Positions 48,900 to 58,193 of a DNA stretch of 64,000 nucleotides are shown in pieces. Numbering within the stretch: the stretch's first letter is position 1; each line of letters opens with the position of its first letter. The DNA lies in NCBI RefSeq assembly GCF_000723185.1, contig NZ_CBTY010000011.1, forward strand, positions 180,502 through 244,501. Direction: 5' to 3'. This DNA is from Candidatus Nitrosotenuis uzonensis. GTDB taxonomy: Archaea; Thermoproteota; Nitrososphaeria; Nitrososphaerales; Nitrosopumilaceae. The notes under the pieces were generated by a model. That model did not search any database and was not told the origin of the DNA. It worked only from the letters and a program-made list of their open reading frames with translations. Position numbers and translations under genes: made by a program.

Positions 48900-49673
48900 G
48901 TGCTCATATCTGTAAGAGAGCTTGCGGGCAGGCTTTCAGAAAAAGATCTAATAATAATCGACTGCAGATCGTACAAGGAATATTCAGAGGGCCACATACC
49001 GGGCGCCGTCAACCTCGATCTATTTGCATTTCACTGGTTTGACACATCAGAAAGCGGAATTGAGGGATTTGATGCCCAGACAAGGCAAATTTTCTCATTT
49101 GTTGGAGTGACAAACAACAAAATGGTTGTATTCTACGATGGCGTCTCTGGGATGCTTGCAGCCAGAGGCGTCTGGATGCTATTGTATTTCTCACACAAAA
49201 ATGTGGCAATGCTTGACGGTGGCCTGAAAAAATGGCAGGCCGAGGGACTGGAAATTCAAACAAAGACAAACGGATACTCGCCAGCAAAATTTGATGGAAA
49301 GCCAAGCTCAAATCTGCTGGCCAGCTACGAATACATTAGGAAAAATCTTGGCAAATTAATTCTGATTGATGCAAGATCAAGGGAGGAATACTCGGGAGAT
49401 GTGATCAGGGGCTCAAGGCGTGGCCACATACCAGGCGCAATCAATGTAGATTTTAATTTGAATATCTCAGATGACGGCACATTCAAAGACGAAGGATCTC
49501 TTTCAGCACTATACAAAATTCCAAAAGACTCTCAGATTGTCACTTATTGTCAGGGAGCATATCGTGCAGCCAACTCGTTCGTGGCTCTCAAGAAACTTGG
49601 CTTTGAGAACGTTAGGGTTTATCTTGGTTCTTGGGGCGAGTGGTCCAACAGGACAGAGCTGCCCGTTGAATAG
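48900..49673 (+). CDS. Two-domain sulfurtransferase (rhodanese/thiosulfate sulfurtransferase)
   Basis: 257 residues of tandem rhodanese domains. Domain 1 (about 1-125) has LIIIDCRSYKEYSEGHIPGA but no catalytic Cys loop; domain 2 (about 145-257) has LILIDARSREEYSGDVIRGS and the active-site loop VTYCQGAYRAANSFVALKK with Cys in CQGAYRA. The loop length matches 3-mercaptopyruvate/thiosulfate sulfurtransferases. It moves sulfane sulfur to cyanide or a thiol acceptor. GTG start. It is convergent with subunit I of the ATP synthase, ending at 49673 directly beside that stop. Confidence 0.92.
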   Translation: MLISVRELAGRLSEKDLIIIDCRSYKEYSEGHIPGAVNLDLFAFHWFDTSESGIEGFDAQTRQIFSFVGVTNNKMVVFYDGVSGMLAARGVWMLLYFSHKNVAMLDGGLKKWQAEGLEIQTKTNGYSPAKFDGKPSSNLLASYEYIRKNLGKLILIDARSREEYSGDVIRGSRRGHIPGAINVDFNLNISDDGTFKDEGSLSALYKIPKDSQIVTYCQGAYRAANSFVALKKLGFENVRVYLGSWGEWSNRTELPVE

Positions 49674-51767
49674 TTATTTTTTCTTCCAGATTAGCTGGTT
49701 GTAGAGCATTTCTGGTACGACCTGTCTGAATGGCTGTGCTCCGCCGTCATACCACTTTGTAAAGAATTCGTACAAGTGTAACCTGAGTGACTGTATGTAT
49801 ACAATCAATCCCTCGATCATCATGATGCCCAAGTTTCCGCCTACGATCATCGCTATCCCTCCAGGCGATGACCATCCTCCAAGTGAGGCAAAGGAATTAT
49901 TCACAGTCATAAGTAGGGCCGCGTGCACAAGCAACATGATTCCAAGTCGTGCATAGCTGATAGTATGTGCAAGACATTCTACTGTCTTGCCAAGAAGTAC
50001 TTCCATGACAACATTTGCCGCACTTCCGCCGTCCTCTGGGTGGTGCTTTGCATGAAGAATTCCTCCTACCATCATTACTGCCATTGAGCCTAAGACGATA
50101 ACTACTGCAATTCTTGTAACAATCCATACGGTTGCCCAGTCGCCAAGGAACACCGTGACCCATGGCACCGGCTCGTTATGTACACGAGAATACATATTCA
50201 TTACATCATAGCTAGAACCTATCGCACACATCATGATTACCACTATTCCTCCATAGAGGGTCAGATTTGGAATCGCCTCTAAAATCATCATCTGTTTGTG
50301 ACCTTCCTTCCTCAACCTCTTGATTCTTAGTATGAATGCCCAGACCAGATGAATTATTCCAAGGAATATTGAGACCTTTAGAATGGTGATGACTTGCTCG
50401 AAAGTAAGCTCTGCAACGCTTATGACTCCGACAAGCCAGGATACTGGCTCAAGTGGACCGTGCAAGATATCCTCAAACGGCTGCAAATGATCTATATGGA
50501 ATCCAAACATCTCGCCTGCTCCTACTCCAGCAACTGCGGCGGATGCTCCTGATATCGCAATTAGCATTCCCCATTTTGACATGGTTCCCTGTCCCTTTAC
50601 TTTGAAGAGCAGTCCCAATCCCATAAGAAGAAGGCCGTGTCCCAGATCAGCAAACATCACTCCATAAAATATAGGCCACATGAGCGAGATCATGGGCGTC
50701 GGGTCCGCCTCCCCACGCCTAGGAATCCCTTGGCTTTGCGTGATTACCTCAAAAGTCCTAACCCAACGCTTGTTCTCAAACAGCGTGGGTCTGTTCTGTA
50801 TTAGTTTTGGATCAGTAAGATCTTCTACAACTGACATCCATTGCTTTGTAACCTCTCTGAATTTTGATTCCATGTTCTTTGGGATGTATCCTTGAATTAC
50901 AGCAAATCTTTTCGTTCCACCCGGCTTGCGCAACGTTTCTAGCACCTCTTTTGCCATGTATGCACTCTCATGCAAAGACAGAATATCGCGTCGCAGTGAT
51001 TTCTTGAGTCCAGCTATTTGCTCGTCTGTTTTTTTCTGTTTTTGTGTAAGCTCTGCAAGCTTTGACTCTATGAGAGAGTATGCTTGCGAAGGGATTTGCG
51101 GCAGTCCGGCTGGTATGACAAACGGGTTTGCATTAAACCCACGGAATACCTTCAATACCCTGTCAGAATCATCAGCACTGCTAATAATAATGAGCGCCGT
51201 CTTGTCCTTTGATTCTAAATCATACTTGTAAATCGTCACCCCTTCAAGGGAACGGGACACTTCGGCAAACTCTGAGGAGTTTATGACAAACAGATTGGTG
51301 TAAAAATACCTCATCAGCCCAAAACCGCCAAGGTCCACATTCAGTTTTTTCACTACGTCAAGAGTCTCTTTTATGGTAGAATACTCTTCGATTGCACGCT
51401 GGGTGGTAGATGCTTCGTCTAGAAGCTGCGCTGCATTGTTAATTACTCCTGGAGACTTGGTTTCAAGATCGGAAATCATCGTTTCAAGCTCCTCAATTTC
51501 ATATTGCTTCTTTTTGATGACTGTTCCCTTGAATAAAATCTCCATAATTCCTACCTGCAGCGGGATCTGTAGTCCCTTTACCACGTCGTCAACTGACTGG
51601 TAGATCTTTTGGGCTCTAAGTAGCAAGTCATCGATTTCAGGCGTTACGATGTCGTTTTCAGTCTCTATCTTATGAAACCACTCGAATTCGGCTAGGCGAG
51701 AAACAGCTTGGGGCGTCTCCGATCTAGGTAGAATTATACTTCCTAACTTTAGATCCGCAACAACCAA
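49674..51767 (-). CDS. atpI: A-type ATP synthase subunit I (a-subunit homologue)
   Basis: 697 residues. The N-terminal half is a long soluble coiled-coil-rich domain (about 1-340; EIEELETMISDLETKSPGVI; KLAELTQKQKKTDEQIAGLK). The C-terminal half has about eight TM helices (MISLMWPIFYGVMFADLGHG; SKWGMLIAISGASAAVAGVG; GGIVVIMMCAIGSS; LGIMLLVHAALLMTV). This is the static proton/sodium path next to the K ring. It is transcribed away from the atpE-A-B-D-K operon across a 76-base region, so the stator subunit is separately controlled. Organisation is a thaumarchaeal A-type pattern. Confidence 0.93.
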   Translation of the reverse strand: MVVADLKLGSIILPRSETPQAVSRLAEFEWFHKIETENDIVTPEIDDLLLRAQKIYQSVDDVVKGLQIPLQVGIMEILFKGTVIKKKQYEIEELETMISDLETKSPGVINNAAQLLDEASTTQRAIEEYSTIKETLDVVKKLNVDLGGFGLMRYFYTNLFVINSSEFAEVSRSLEGVTIYKYDLESKDKTALIIISSADDSDRVLKVFRGFNANPFVIPAGLPQIPSQAYSLIESKLAELTQKQKKTDEQIAGLKKSLRRDILSLHESAYMAKEVLETLRKPGGTKRFAVIQGYIPKNMESKFREVTKQWMSVVEDLTDPKLIQNRPTLFENKRWVRTFEVITQSQGIPRRGEADPTPMISLMWPIFYGVMFADLGHGLLLMGLGLLFKVKGQGTMSKWGMLIAISGASAAVAGVGAGEMFGFHIDHLQPFEDILHGPLEPVSWLVGVISVAELTFEQVITILKVSIFLGIIHLVWAFILRIKRLRKEGHKQMMILEAIPNLTLYGGIVVIMMCAIGSSYDVMNMYSRVHNEPVPWVTVFLGDWATVWIVTRIAVVIVLGSMAVMMVGGILHAKHHPEDGGSAANVVMEVLLGKTVECLAHTISYARLGIMLLVHAALLMTVNNSFASLGGWSSPGGIAMIVGGNLGIMMIEGLIVYIQSLRLHLYEFFTKWYDGGAQPFRQVVPEMLYNQLIWKKK

Positions 51768-51843
51768 GTCAACTTAACGCTTTTCTGGCGATTTTAAAAT
51801 CTTTTCCAAACATTAAAATCCATTTGAAATAGGAGCCAAAACA

Positions 51844-52437
51844 ATGGGTGTAGACTCTGCATTAGAGAAGACAATTGAAAAAATTCTCCATACTACAGAA
51901 GAGCAGATCCTTTCCAGCCTCAAAGAAGCCCTAAAATCATCAAAAGATACGCTTGCCAGCTCTAGAACCTCACTAGAAGCAGAATATGAGAAGATACTGG
52001 CAGAGGGCAAAAAGGAGGCAGAAAAACTTGAAAAACAGATCGTGGGTAATGCCGATCTTGATTCTAGAAACAAGCAACTTTTACTAATTGAGGAATCCAT
52101 CGGAAAGGTGTTCGAGAAGGCAATCAAAAAGATCCAAAGCGCAGACCGCGACAAGGAATATTCGAAATTAATATCATCAATGCTTGATGAATCAATCAAA
52201 ACAATTGGAACTAAAGAAATAGTAATACAAACAAATTCAAAAGACAAACCAGTGGTTGAATCACTCCTATCGAAATTCCCAGGAGCTACTTTATCCAAAG
52301 AAACAATAGATTGCCTTGGAGGTGTTAGGGTGCAATCAAAAGACGGGACAATGGTTTTTGATAATACTATAGATGCTAGAGTAGAACGTCTGAAGCCTTT
52401 AATAAGGAAGGATATTGCATCAAAATTCGGAAGGTAG
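51844..52437 (+). CDS. atpE: A-type ATP synthase subunit E (peripheral stalk)
   Basis: 197 residues. The N-terminal half is a long helix ([40 protein letters not shown]) that forms the peripheral stalk, and the C-terminal half is alpha/beta ([38 protein letters not shown]) that contacts A/B. It is the first gene of the operon E-A-B-D-small-K, with an AGGAG-like Shine-Dalgarno sequence before the ATG. It is divergent from atpI. The helical segment resembles that of the 48-residue protein downstream, consistent with an E/H-type pair. Confidence 0.92.
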   Translation: MGVDSALEKTIEKILHTTEEQILSSLKEALKSSKDTLASSRTSLEAEYEKILAEGKKEAEKLEKQIVGNADLDSRNKQLLLIEESIGKVFEKAIKKIQSADRDKEYSKLISSMLDESIKTIGTKEIVIQTNSKDKPVVESLLSKFPGATLSKETIDCLGGVRVQSKDGTMVFDNTIDARVERLKPLIRKDIASKFGR

Positions 52438-52442
52438 TTGGA

Positions 52443-54215
52443 ATGGTAGCAAAAGGCAGAATTGTTTGGGTTAGCGGGCCAGCAGTAAAGGCAGACGGAA
52501 TGTCTGAAGCAAAAATGTACGAGACTGTTTCTGTTGGTGATGCAAAGCTCATCGGAGAAGTAATTCGTCTCACAGGGGATGTGGCATTCATACAAGTTTA
52601 CGAATCAACAAGCGGACTAAAACCGGGCGAGCCGGTGGTAGGTACTGGAAACCCGCTAAGCGTTTTGCTTGGACCTGGAATCATCGGCCAAATATATGAC
52701 GGAATCCAAAGACCGCTAAAGGATCTTGCTGACAAGTCTGGTTCATTCATAGGGAGAGGAATTACCACAACTCCTGTCGATCTTACTAAAAAATACAAAT
52801 TCACGCCCTCAGTAAAGGTTGGAGATCAGGTAGGACCTGGAAGCATAATTGGTATTGTAAAAGAGACAGACCTTATTGATCACAGCATAATGGTTCCACC
52901 GGATCATCCTGGCGGAAAGATAACAAAAATAGTAAGCGAGGGAGATTATGACCTAGAGACAGAAATAGCAACAACTTCTGAGAGTAAGACTCCTCTGAAA
53001 ATGTACCACTACTGGCCAGTAAGAAAACCAAGGCCGTACAAAAGCAGGTATGATCCGACAGTACCGCTTCTAACAGGTCAGAGAGTAATTGATACATTCT
53101 TCCCAATTGCAAAGGGCGGAACTGGTTCAATACCTGGCGCATTCGGAACTGGAAAAACCGTAACACTACACCAGATTGCAAAATGGGCAGACTCTCAAGT
53201 CGTAGTATACATAGGATGTGGAGAGAGAGGAAACGAAATGACCGAAGTGCTAGTTGAATTTCCACACCTAAAAGACCCAAGAACAGGAAAGCCACTCATG
53301 GATAGAACAGTGCTTGTCGCAAACACATCAAACATGCCAGTTGCTGCAAGGGAGGCAAGCATCTACACTGGGGTTACAATTGCAGAATACTATAGAGATA
53401 TGGGTAAAGACGTGGTTCTTGTCGCAGATTCTACAAGCAGATGGGCAGAAGCGCTCAGAGAAATGAGCGGAAGATTGGAAGAGATGCCAGCAGAAGAAGG
53501 CTATCCATCATATCTTGCGTCAAGACTTGCGGAATTCTACGAGCGGGCAGGACGAGTTCGTGCAGAGGGATCACCTGACAGAGATGGTTCTGTAACACTT
53601 ATCGGTGCAGTGTCTCCTTCAGGTGGTGACTTTACTGAGCCTGTGACAACACACACAATGAGATTCATCAAAACGTTCTGGGCGCTTGATGCCAAGCTTG
53701 CCTATTCAAGACACTACCCGTCAATCAATTGGATGAATAGCTATTCTGGCTATCTTGCTGATATTGGAAAATGGTGGGGTGATAATGTGAGCAAAAACTG
53801 GTTTGAGCTAAGGCAAGAGGCTTACGGAATATTGCAAAGGGAAGATACGCTAAAAGAAATTGTAAGGCTGCTAGGTCCAGAAGCGCTACCAGATGAGGAA
53901 AAACTCATACTTGAAGTGGCAAGAATGATCAAGATAGGCATCCTACAGCAAAACTCTTTCGATGATGTTGATACATACTGCAGCCCGCAAAAACAGTTCA
54001 AACTACTGACACTGCTAGTTGACTTTTACAAGAGAGGACAAAATGCACTAAAGGAGGGAGCCTCACTTGCAGACATCAGAGCAATGTCTGTGATTGCGAC
54101 CTTGCTGAAAGCAAGAATGGAAGTAAAAGAGGATGAGCTGGCAAAGCTTGACTCGATTTCAAACACACTTGACGCTGAATTCAAAAAGATCTCGGGAGTA
54201 AAAGTTACGGCATGA
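52443..54215 (+). CDS. atpA: A-type ATP synthase subunit A (catalytic)
   Basis: 590 residues. The P-loop is [18 protein letters not shown] (about 234-251) and the catalytic region is [40 protein letters not shown] follows, and the family-specific non-homologous insertion lies at about 115-200. This is the catalytic subunit that makes or hydrolyses ATP in three A/B pairs. It begins 5 bases after atpE and overlaps atpB by 4 bases. The P-loop GAFGTGKT is somewhat different from the GPFGSGKT often seen in euryarchaea. Confidence 0.97.
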   Translation: MVAKGRIVWVSGPAVKADGMSEAKMYETVSVGDAKLIGEVIRLTGDVAFIQVYESTSGLKPGEPVVGTGNPLSVLLGPGIIGQIYDGIQRPLKDLADKSGSFIGRGITTTPVDLTKKYKFTPSVKVGDQVGPGSIIGIVKETDLIDHSIMVPPDHPGGKITKIVSEGDYDLETEIATTSESKTPLKMYHYWPVRKPRPYKSRYDPTVPLLTGQRVIDTFFPIAKGGTGSIPGAFGTGKTVTLHQIAKWADSQVVVYIGCGERGNEMTEVLVEFPHLKDPRTGKPLMDRTVLVANTSNMPVAAREASIYTGVTIAEYYRDMGKDVVLVADSTSRWAEALREMSGRLEEMPAEEGYPSYLASRLAEFYERAGRVRAEGSPDRDGSVTLIGAVSPSGGDFTEPVTTHTMRFIKTFWALDAKLAYSRHYPSINWMNSYSGYLADIGKWWGDNVSKNWFELRQEAYGILQREDTLKEIVRLLGPEALPDEEKLILEVARMIKIGILQQNSFDDVDTYCSPQKQFKLLTLLVDFYKRGQNALKEGASLADIRAMSVIATLLKARMEVKEDELAKLDSISNTLDAEFKKISGVKVTA

Positions 54216-55594
54216 GCACTCAAGGAGGAGTTCAGTACAGCAAAATAGCGGAAATTAAAGGACCTCTAGTAGTAGTTGACGGAGTAGAATCAGTTGCATT
54301 TGACGAACTAGTTGAAATCCAAACCTCAGAGGGAAAGCGACTTGGCAAGGTACTTGAAGTAGGAAACGGAAAAGCGATAGTCCAAGTCTTTGAGGGAACA
54401 ACGGGACTTTCAGTATCGGGAACAAGTGCAAAATTTGTAGGCAAAGTCATGGAGATGCCTGTTTCAGAACAGGTGCTAGGAAGAGTCTTTGACGGCCTTG
54501 GCAGACCTATTGATGGCCTACCAGATCCAATAGCGGAAAAATTCCTAGACATCAACGGCGCACCAATGAATCCTGAACAGAGGGAATATCCAAGAGATTT
54601 CATTCAAACAGGTGTTTCAGTAATTGATGGCATGCTGACGCTTGTAAGAGGACAAAAACTCCCAATATTTTCTGGCTCTGGAATGTCTCATAACATCTTG
54701 GCAGCACAAGTAGCAAGACAAGCAGCTGTAGTCGGAACCTCAGACGAGTTTGCTGTAGTGTTTGCGGCGATCGGCGTGCAGTATTCTGAGGCAGAATACT
54801 TTAGAAGAAGTCTTGAAGAATCAGGCGCACTAAAGCGAAGCGTACTATTTTTGAACCTTGCAGACGATCCTGCAATCGAAAGAATCATCACACCTAGAGT
54901 AGCATTAACCGTTGCAGAATACCTTGCGTACGATCTTGGAATTCACGTGCTAGTAATCCTAACTGATATGACAAACTATGCAGAGGCTCTAAGAGAGATC
55001 AGTGCTGCAAGAGAAGAAGTACCTGGAAGAAAAGGATATCCTGGATATCTTTACACCGACCTTTCAACCATCTACGAGCGGGCAGGAAGATTACGAGGCA
55101 AAAAAGGTAGCGTAACACAGATGCCAATTCTTACAATGCCATCTGATGATATCACACACCCAATTCCGGACCTTACAGGCTACATCACAGAAGGACAAAT
55201 AGTACTGGGACGAGATCTTTTCAGACAAGGCGTATATCCGCCAGTAAACATCTTGATGAGCCTCTCAAGAATCATGAAAGATGGAATCGGGGAAGGCAGA
55301 ACAAGGGCAGACCACCAAGAAATATCAAATCAAAACTATGATGCTTATTCCAGAGCGCAAGAAGTACGCGCATTGGCTGGAATTGTAGGCAAGGCAGGAC
55401 TTACTGGCGTTGATCTCAAATACCTTGAGGTAGGAGATGCATTTGAAAAAGAGTTTCTAACACAGGGTGTTGACGAGAACAGAACTATTGAAGAAACACT
55501 TTCCTTACAATGGAAGGTAGTCTCACTGTTGCCAAAGAACGAATTAACCAAAGTTAAAGACAAATTCATCGATCAATATTACAAGGAAAGATAA
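54212..55594 (+). CDS. atpB: A-type ATP synthase subunit B (regulatory)
   Basis: 460 residues. The N-terminal beta barrel ([20 protein letters not shown]) is followed by the nucleotide-binding domain in which the P-loop is degenerate ([20 protein letters not shown]), as expected for the non-catalytic B subunit, and by [20 protein letters not shown] and the C-terminal helical domain. It alternates with A in the hexamer. It overlaps atpA by 4 bases (ATGA) and precedes atpD by 3 bases. Confidence 0.97.
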   Translation: MSTQGGVQYSKIAEIKGPLVVVDGVESVAFDELVEIQTSEGKRLGKVLEVGNGKAIVQVFEGTTGLSVSGTSAKFVGKVMEMPVSEQVLGRVFDGLGRPIDGLPDPIAEKFLDINGAPMNPEQREYPRDFIQTGVSVIDGMLTLVRGQKLPIFSGSGMSHNILAAQVARQAAVVGTSDEFAVVFAAIGVQYSEAEYFRRSLEESGALKRSVLFLNLADDPAIERIITPRVALTVAEYLAYDLGIHVLVILTDMTNYAEALREISAAREEVPGRKGYPGYLYTDLSTIYERAGRLRGKKGSVTQMPILTMPSDDITHPIPDLTGYITEGQIVLGRDLFRQGVYPPVNILMSLSRIMKDGIGEGRTRADHQEISNQNYDAYSRAQEVRALAGIVGKAGLTGVDLKYLEVGDAFEKEFLTQGVDENRTIEETLSLQWKVVSLLPKNELTKVKDKFIDQYYKER

Positions 55595-55597
55595 CTA

Positions 55598-56230
55598 ATG
55601 TCGTTTGGACAGAATGTTGCGGCAACAAAAATCGAGCTGCTCAAGTACAAACGTTCAAGCCAAGTTGCAACAATGGTTCAAAAAATCCTGGACGACAAAC
55701 GCAAAGTTTTACTAAAAAACATAGAAGAGATGATTACCGAGGCAAATAAGGCTAGGGGCGGAATATGGGAACCGCTGCAAGACATATACAAGTCAGTAAA
55801 TGATGCGTACCTTTCCCTTGGCACATCTACTGTTGACTCTACTGCTCAGTCTACTCCGGCGGTGATGGAGGTGGATACCAAAGTCAAACGCATCGTGGAC
55901 GTCTCAATCCCAACCCTTAATGTAACTGAAAAAGACACAAAATCAATGCCTTACGGATTTGCAGATACTAACTCCTCAATAGATAGGGCTGCAAAACAGA
56001 TCAAGGTCGCACTGCCAAAAATATGCAAGGCGGCAGAGTACGAAAACTCTATCTTTGCTCTCGCAAAAGCGCTAGAAAAGACACAAAAGTTACTAAACGC
56101 GCTGGAAAATGTAATAATTCCGCAGTACAAACTTAGAATAAAATTCATCTTGGCAACACTTGAAGAAAGGGAACGCGAAGAATTCGCAAGGTTAAAAAAA
56201 GTAAAGGCAGTGATGGAGAAGAAGAAGTAA
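55598..56230 (+). CDS. atpD: A-type ATP synthase subunit D (central stalk)
   Basis: 210 residues, a long antiparallel coiled coil of the V-type D family. The N-terminal segment ATKIELLKYKRSSQVATMVQ and the C-terminal LRIKFILATLEEREREEFAR with the following KLKKVK are the two helices of the rotor shaft. It connects the A3B3 head to subunit C and the K ring. It ends with TAA that overlaps the ATG of the 48-residue gene (TAATG). Confidence 0.93.
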   Translation: MSFGQNVAATKIELLKYKRSSQVATMVQKILDDKRKVLLKNIEEMITEANKARGGIWEPLQDIYKSVNDAYLSLGTSTVDSTAQSTPAVMEVDTKVKRIVDVSIPTLNVTEKDTKSMPYGFADTNSSIDRAAKQIKVALPKICKAAEYENSIFALAKALEKTQKLLNALENVIIPQYKLRIKFILATLEEREREEFARLKKVKAVMEKKK

Positions 56231-56376
56231 TGGCAAAAGAAGACATACAGAAACTCATTGAAGATGCAAATACCGCATTAGAAGCCGAATACGAAAATCA
56301 GATAAACACAATAAAATCGGAAATCAGATCTTTCAAAGCTAAAACGGTGGACAAGATTTCCAAAAATACACCATGA
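56230..56376 (+). CDS. Small helical protein, candidate ATP synthase H-like subunit (48 aa)
   Basis: 48 residues, one amphipathic coiled-coil helix (DIQKLIEDANTALEAEYENQ, INTIKSEIRSFKAKTVDKIS) with a start codon overlapping the atpD stop (TAATG). The ALEAEYENQI segment echoes [10 protein letters not shown] in subunit E. In other archaea the peripheral stalk is a dimer of E and H (about 100 residues); this 48-residue protein could be a minimal H-like partner. No F subunit is found in the operon. Assignment is from position and helicity only. Confidence 0.6.
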   Translation: MAKEDIQKLIEDANTALEAEYENQINTIKSEIRSFKAKTVDKISKNTP

Positions 56377-56404
56377 TTTAAATAAAGGAGATTTTGGAGC
56401 GTAA

Positions 56405-56722
56405 TTGAAAATGAAACCTTTCGCATTATTGCTTTTGGCAGCAGCCCTGTCTGTTACAGCTATGACAGGATTTGCCTTTGCAGCTGAGGAAGGTGTTGCA
56501 GCAGGAGGAGATTCCGGCTCACTGAAAATACTGGGAGCAGGTCTTGCCTTTGGTCTTGCAGCATTTGGCGCAGGTATCGGCTTGGGTTATGTAGGCTCAG
56601 CAGGTCTTGCCGTAATCAGTGAAAATCCGGCATTGCAGTCAAAAGTATTCATCTTCGTAGGCATGGTCGAGTCAATCGCAATCTACGGAATAGTCATGAT
56701 GTTCATTATCTTGGGACAGTAA
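56405..56722 (+). CDS. atpK: A-type ATP synthase subunit K (proteolipid c ring)
   Basis: 105 residues. An N-terminal signal-like hydrophobic segment (PFALLLLAAALSVTAMTGFA, about 5-24) is followed by two TM helices (LKILGAGLAFGLAAFGAGIG and VFIFVGMVESIAIYGIVMMF). The ion-binding Glu lies in VESIAIYG of the second helix. It is a two-helix c-subunit, with a precursor N-terminal extension as known in some archaea. An AAGGAG Shine-Dalgarno sequence precedes it; TTG at 56405 or ATG at 56411 are possible starts. T-rich sequence after the stop may terminate the operon. Confidence 0.93.
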   Translation: MKMKPFALLLLAAALSVTAMTGFAFAAEEGVAAGGDSGSLKILGAGLAFGLAAFGAGIGLGYVGSAGLAVISENPALQSKVFIFVGMVESIAIYGIVMMFIILGQ

Positions 56723-56759
56723 ATCCCAACGCGTTTTTGAATTTTTTAAAAAATATTTT

Positions 56760-57221
56760 TCAGTAATATTTCAACTGATTTACATCCAGTATTCTGGTGC
56801 AGTATTTGCACTTGAGAACTAGACCATTTTTGTCAATAACATCCATTATTGACTCGATATACTCGTTACTGTTGGTTATACAGTCTGGATTAGAGCACCT
56901 GAAGATCTTTTCTATTTTATTTGGAAGAGATACACGCCGTTTTTCTACCAGCTTGTAGTCTTTTATGATGTTAATAGTGGCTTTTGGGGATATTATGGCA
57001 AGCTTGTTAGTGTCATGATCTGCCAGATACTTGTTTTCCACCTTTATGATGTCTTTTTTGTTGAATTTTCCGCTTGGAACGTTAAGAGCTATCGTGATGA
57101 CATTCCCATCCTTTCCATCAATGCCAAGTGCTTCAAGCACTCTTAACCCCTTGCCTCCCTCAATATGGTCTATAACAGTACCGTCCTTTATCCTCCTGAC
57201 AATGAGGTTTGATTCCTGCAT
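56760..57221 (-). CDS. pyrI: Aspartate carbamoyltransferase regulatory subunit
   Basis: 153 residues. The allosteric domain opens with LIVRRIKDGTVIDHIEGGKG, and the C-terminal zinc domain has CSNPDCITNSNEYIE and CKYCTRILDVNQLKYY with Cys ligands in CSNPDC and CKYC. It holds catalytic trimers together and senses nucleotides. It is divergent from pyrB with only 29 bases between the start codons, unlike the usual pyrBI order on one strand. Confidence 0.95.
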   Translation of the reverse strand: MQESNLIVRRIKDGTVIDHIEGGKGLRVLEALGIDGKDGNVITIALNVPSGKFNKKDIIKVENKYLADHDTNKLAIISPKATINIIKDYKLVEKRRVSLPNKIEKIFRCSNPDCITNSNEYIESIMDVIDKNGLVLKCKYCTRILDVNQLKYY

Positions 57222-57228
57222 CAGAATA

Positions 57229-57252
57229 CTTTGTATACTAACCCGTATATAT
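57229..57252. promoter_or_regulatory. Overlapping divergent promoters of pyrI and pyrB
   Basis: In the 29-base spacer, TTTGTATACT (about 57229-57239) is the only TATA-like element at the right distance for pyrB. On the other strand ATATATACG (about 57244-57252) is at the right distance for pyrI but includes the pyrB start codon. Both mRNAs would be leaderless, and initiation complexes would exclude each other, which could balance the two subunits. Confidence 0.4.
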
Positions 57253-58192
57253 GATTGAAAGATTGAACGACTTTTACGACCAAGACATAATATCGGTTAA
57301 GGATTTTGACAAATCCAAGTTTGAAAAGGTGTTCTCGGCTACTGACAAAATAATGAAAATGGACCCCAACGAGAGGCGTGAACTTGGAAGGGGAAAGACG
57401 TTAGGTTACCTTTTCTTTGAGCCTAGCACTAGGACGCGTCTTAGCTTCCAGGCAGCCATGGCACTTATCGGTGGCTCGTCGCTTGGAATCGCAGACGTCT
57501 CTTCTTCCTCCACAAAAAAGGGAGAAAGTCTTGCAGATACAGTGCGAATGATGTCAATATACTCTGACGTGGTTGCATTAAGACATCCACTAGATGGCTC
57601 AAGCAGATTTGCAGCTGAAATATCGCAAAAGCCTGTGCTCAATGCAGGAAGCGGGACAGAGGAGCATCCAACACAAGCAATACAAGATCTTTACACGATA
57701 AAAAAGGAAAAAAACAAAATCGATGGATTGAAGATTGGAATAATTGGAGATCTAAAGTACGGCAGAACTGTGTACTCATTACTCTACGCACTTTCAAACT
57801 ATGATGTGGATGTCCGCCTCATATCTCCGGAATCGTTGAAAATACGAGCAGATTCAATATATGAAATCCAGAAAAAACTCTCACTTAAAGAATCAACCAA
57901 TCTGGATGAGTTCATTGACGAGCTTGACGTAGTATATGTAACTAGGATTCAAAAAGAAAGATTTCCTGACGAAGAAGAATATCAGAAAGTGCGTGGCAGC
58001 TATAAGATAGGGCTTGATATTGTAAGTAAGATGAAGGACAACTCCATAATACTACATCCTCTGCCAAGAATAGATGAGATATCTGCCGAAGTGGATTCGA
58101 CAAAACAGGCGCGATATTTTGCCCAGGCAGAATACGGTAAATTCACAAGAGCTGCATTACTTGCACTCGTGCTGAACGAACACGATCTGTAG
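57251..58192 (+). CDS. pyrB: Aspartate carbamoyltransferase catalytic subunit
   Basis: 313 residues. The carbamoyl-phosphate-binding motif is YLFFEPSTRTRLSFQAAMAL (Ser-Thr-Arg-Thr-Arg), followed by DVVALRHPLDGSSRF and GSGTEEHPTQAIQDLYTI. LHPLPRIDEISAEVD is the C-terminal aspartate-binding loop. It catalyses the first committed step of pyrimidine synthesis. Its 3' end lies two bases from the convergent metalloprotease stop. Confidence 0.96.
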   Translation: MIERLNDFYDQDIISVKDFDKSKFEKVFSATDKIMKMDPNERRELGRGKTLGYLFFEPSTRTRLSFQAAMALIGGSSLGIADVSSSSTKKGESLADTVRMMSIYSDVVALRHPLDGSSRFAAEISQKPVLNAGSGTEEHPTQAIQDLYTIKKEKNKIDGLKIGIIGDLKYGRTVYSLLYALSNYDVDVRLISPESLKIRADSIYEIQKKLSLKESTNLDEFIDELDVVYVTRIQKERFPDEEEYQKVRGSYKIGLDIVSKMKDNSIILHPLPRIDEISAEVDSTKQARYFAQAEYGKFTRAALLALVLNEHDL

Positions 58193-58193
58193 T

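Noticed and set aside
51813..52595. Minus-strand frame of 260 codons
   Set aside because: Antisense shadow of atpE and the start of atpA, both clearly recognised.
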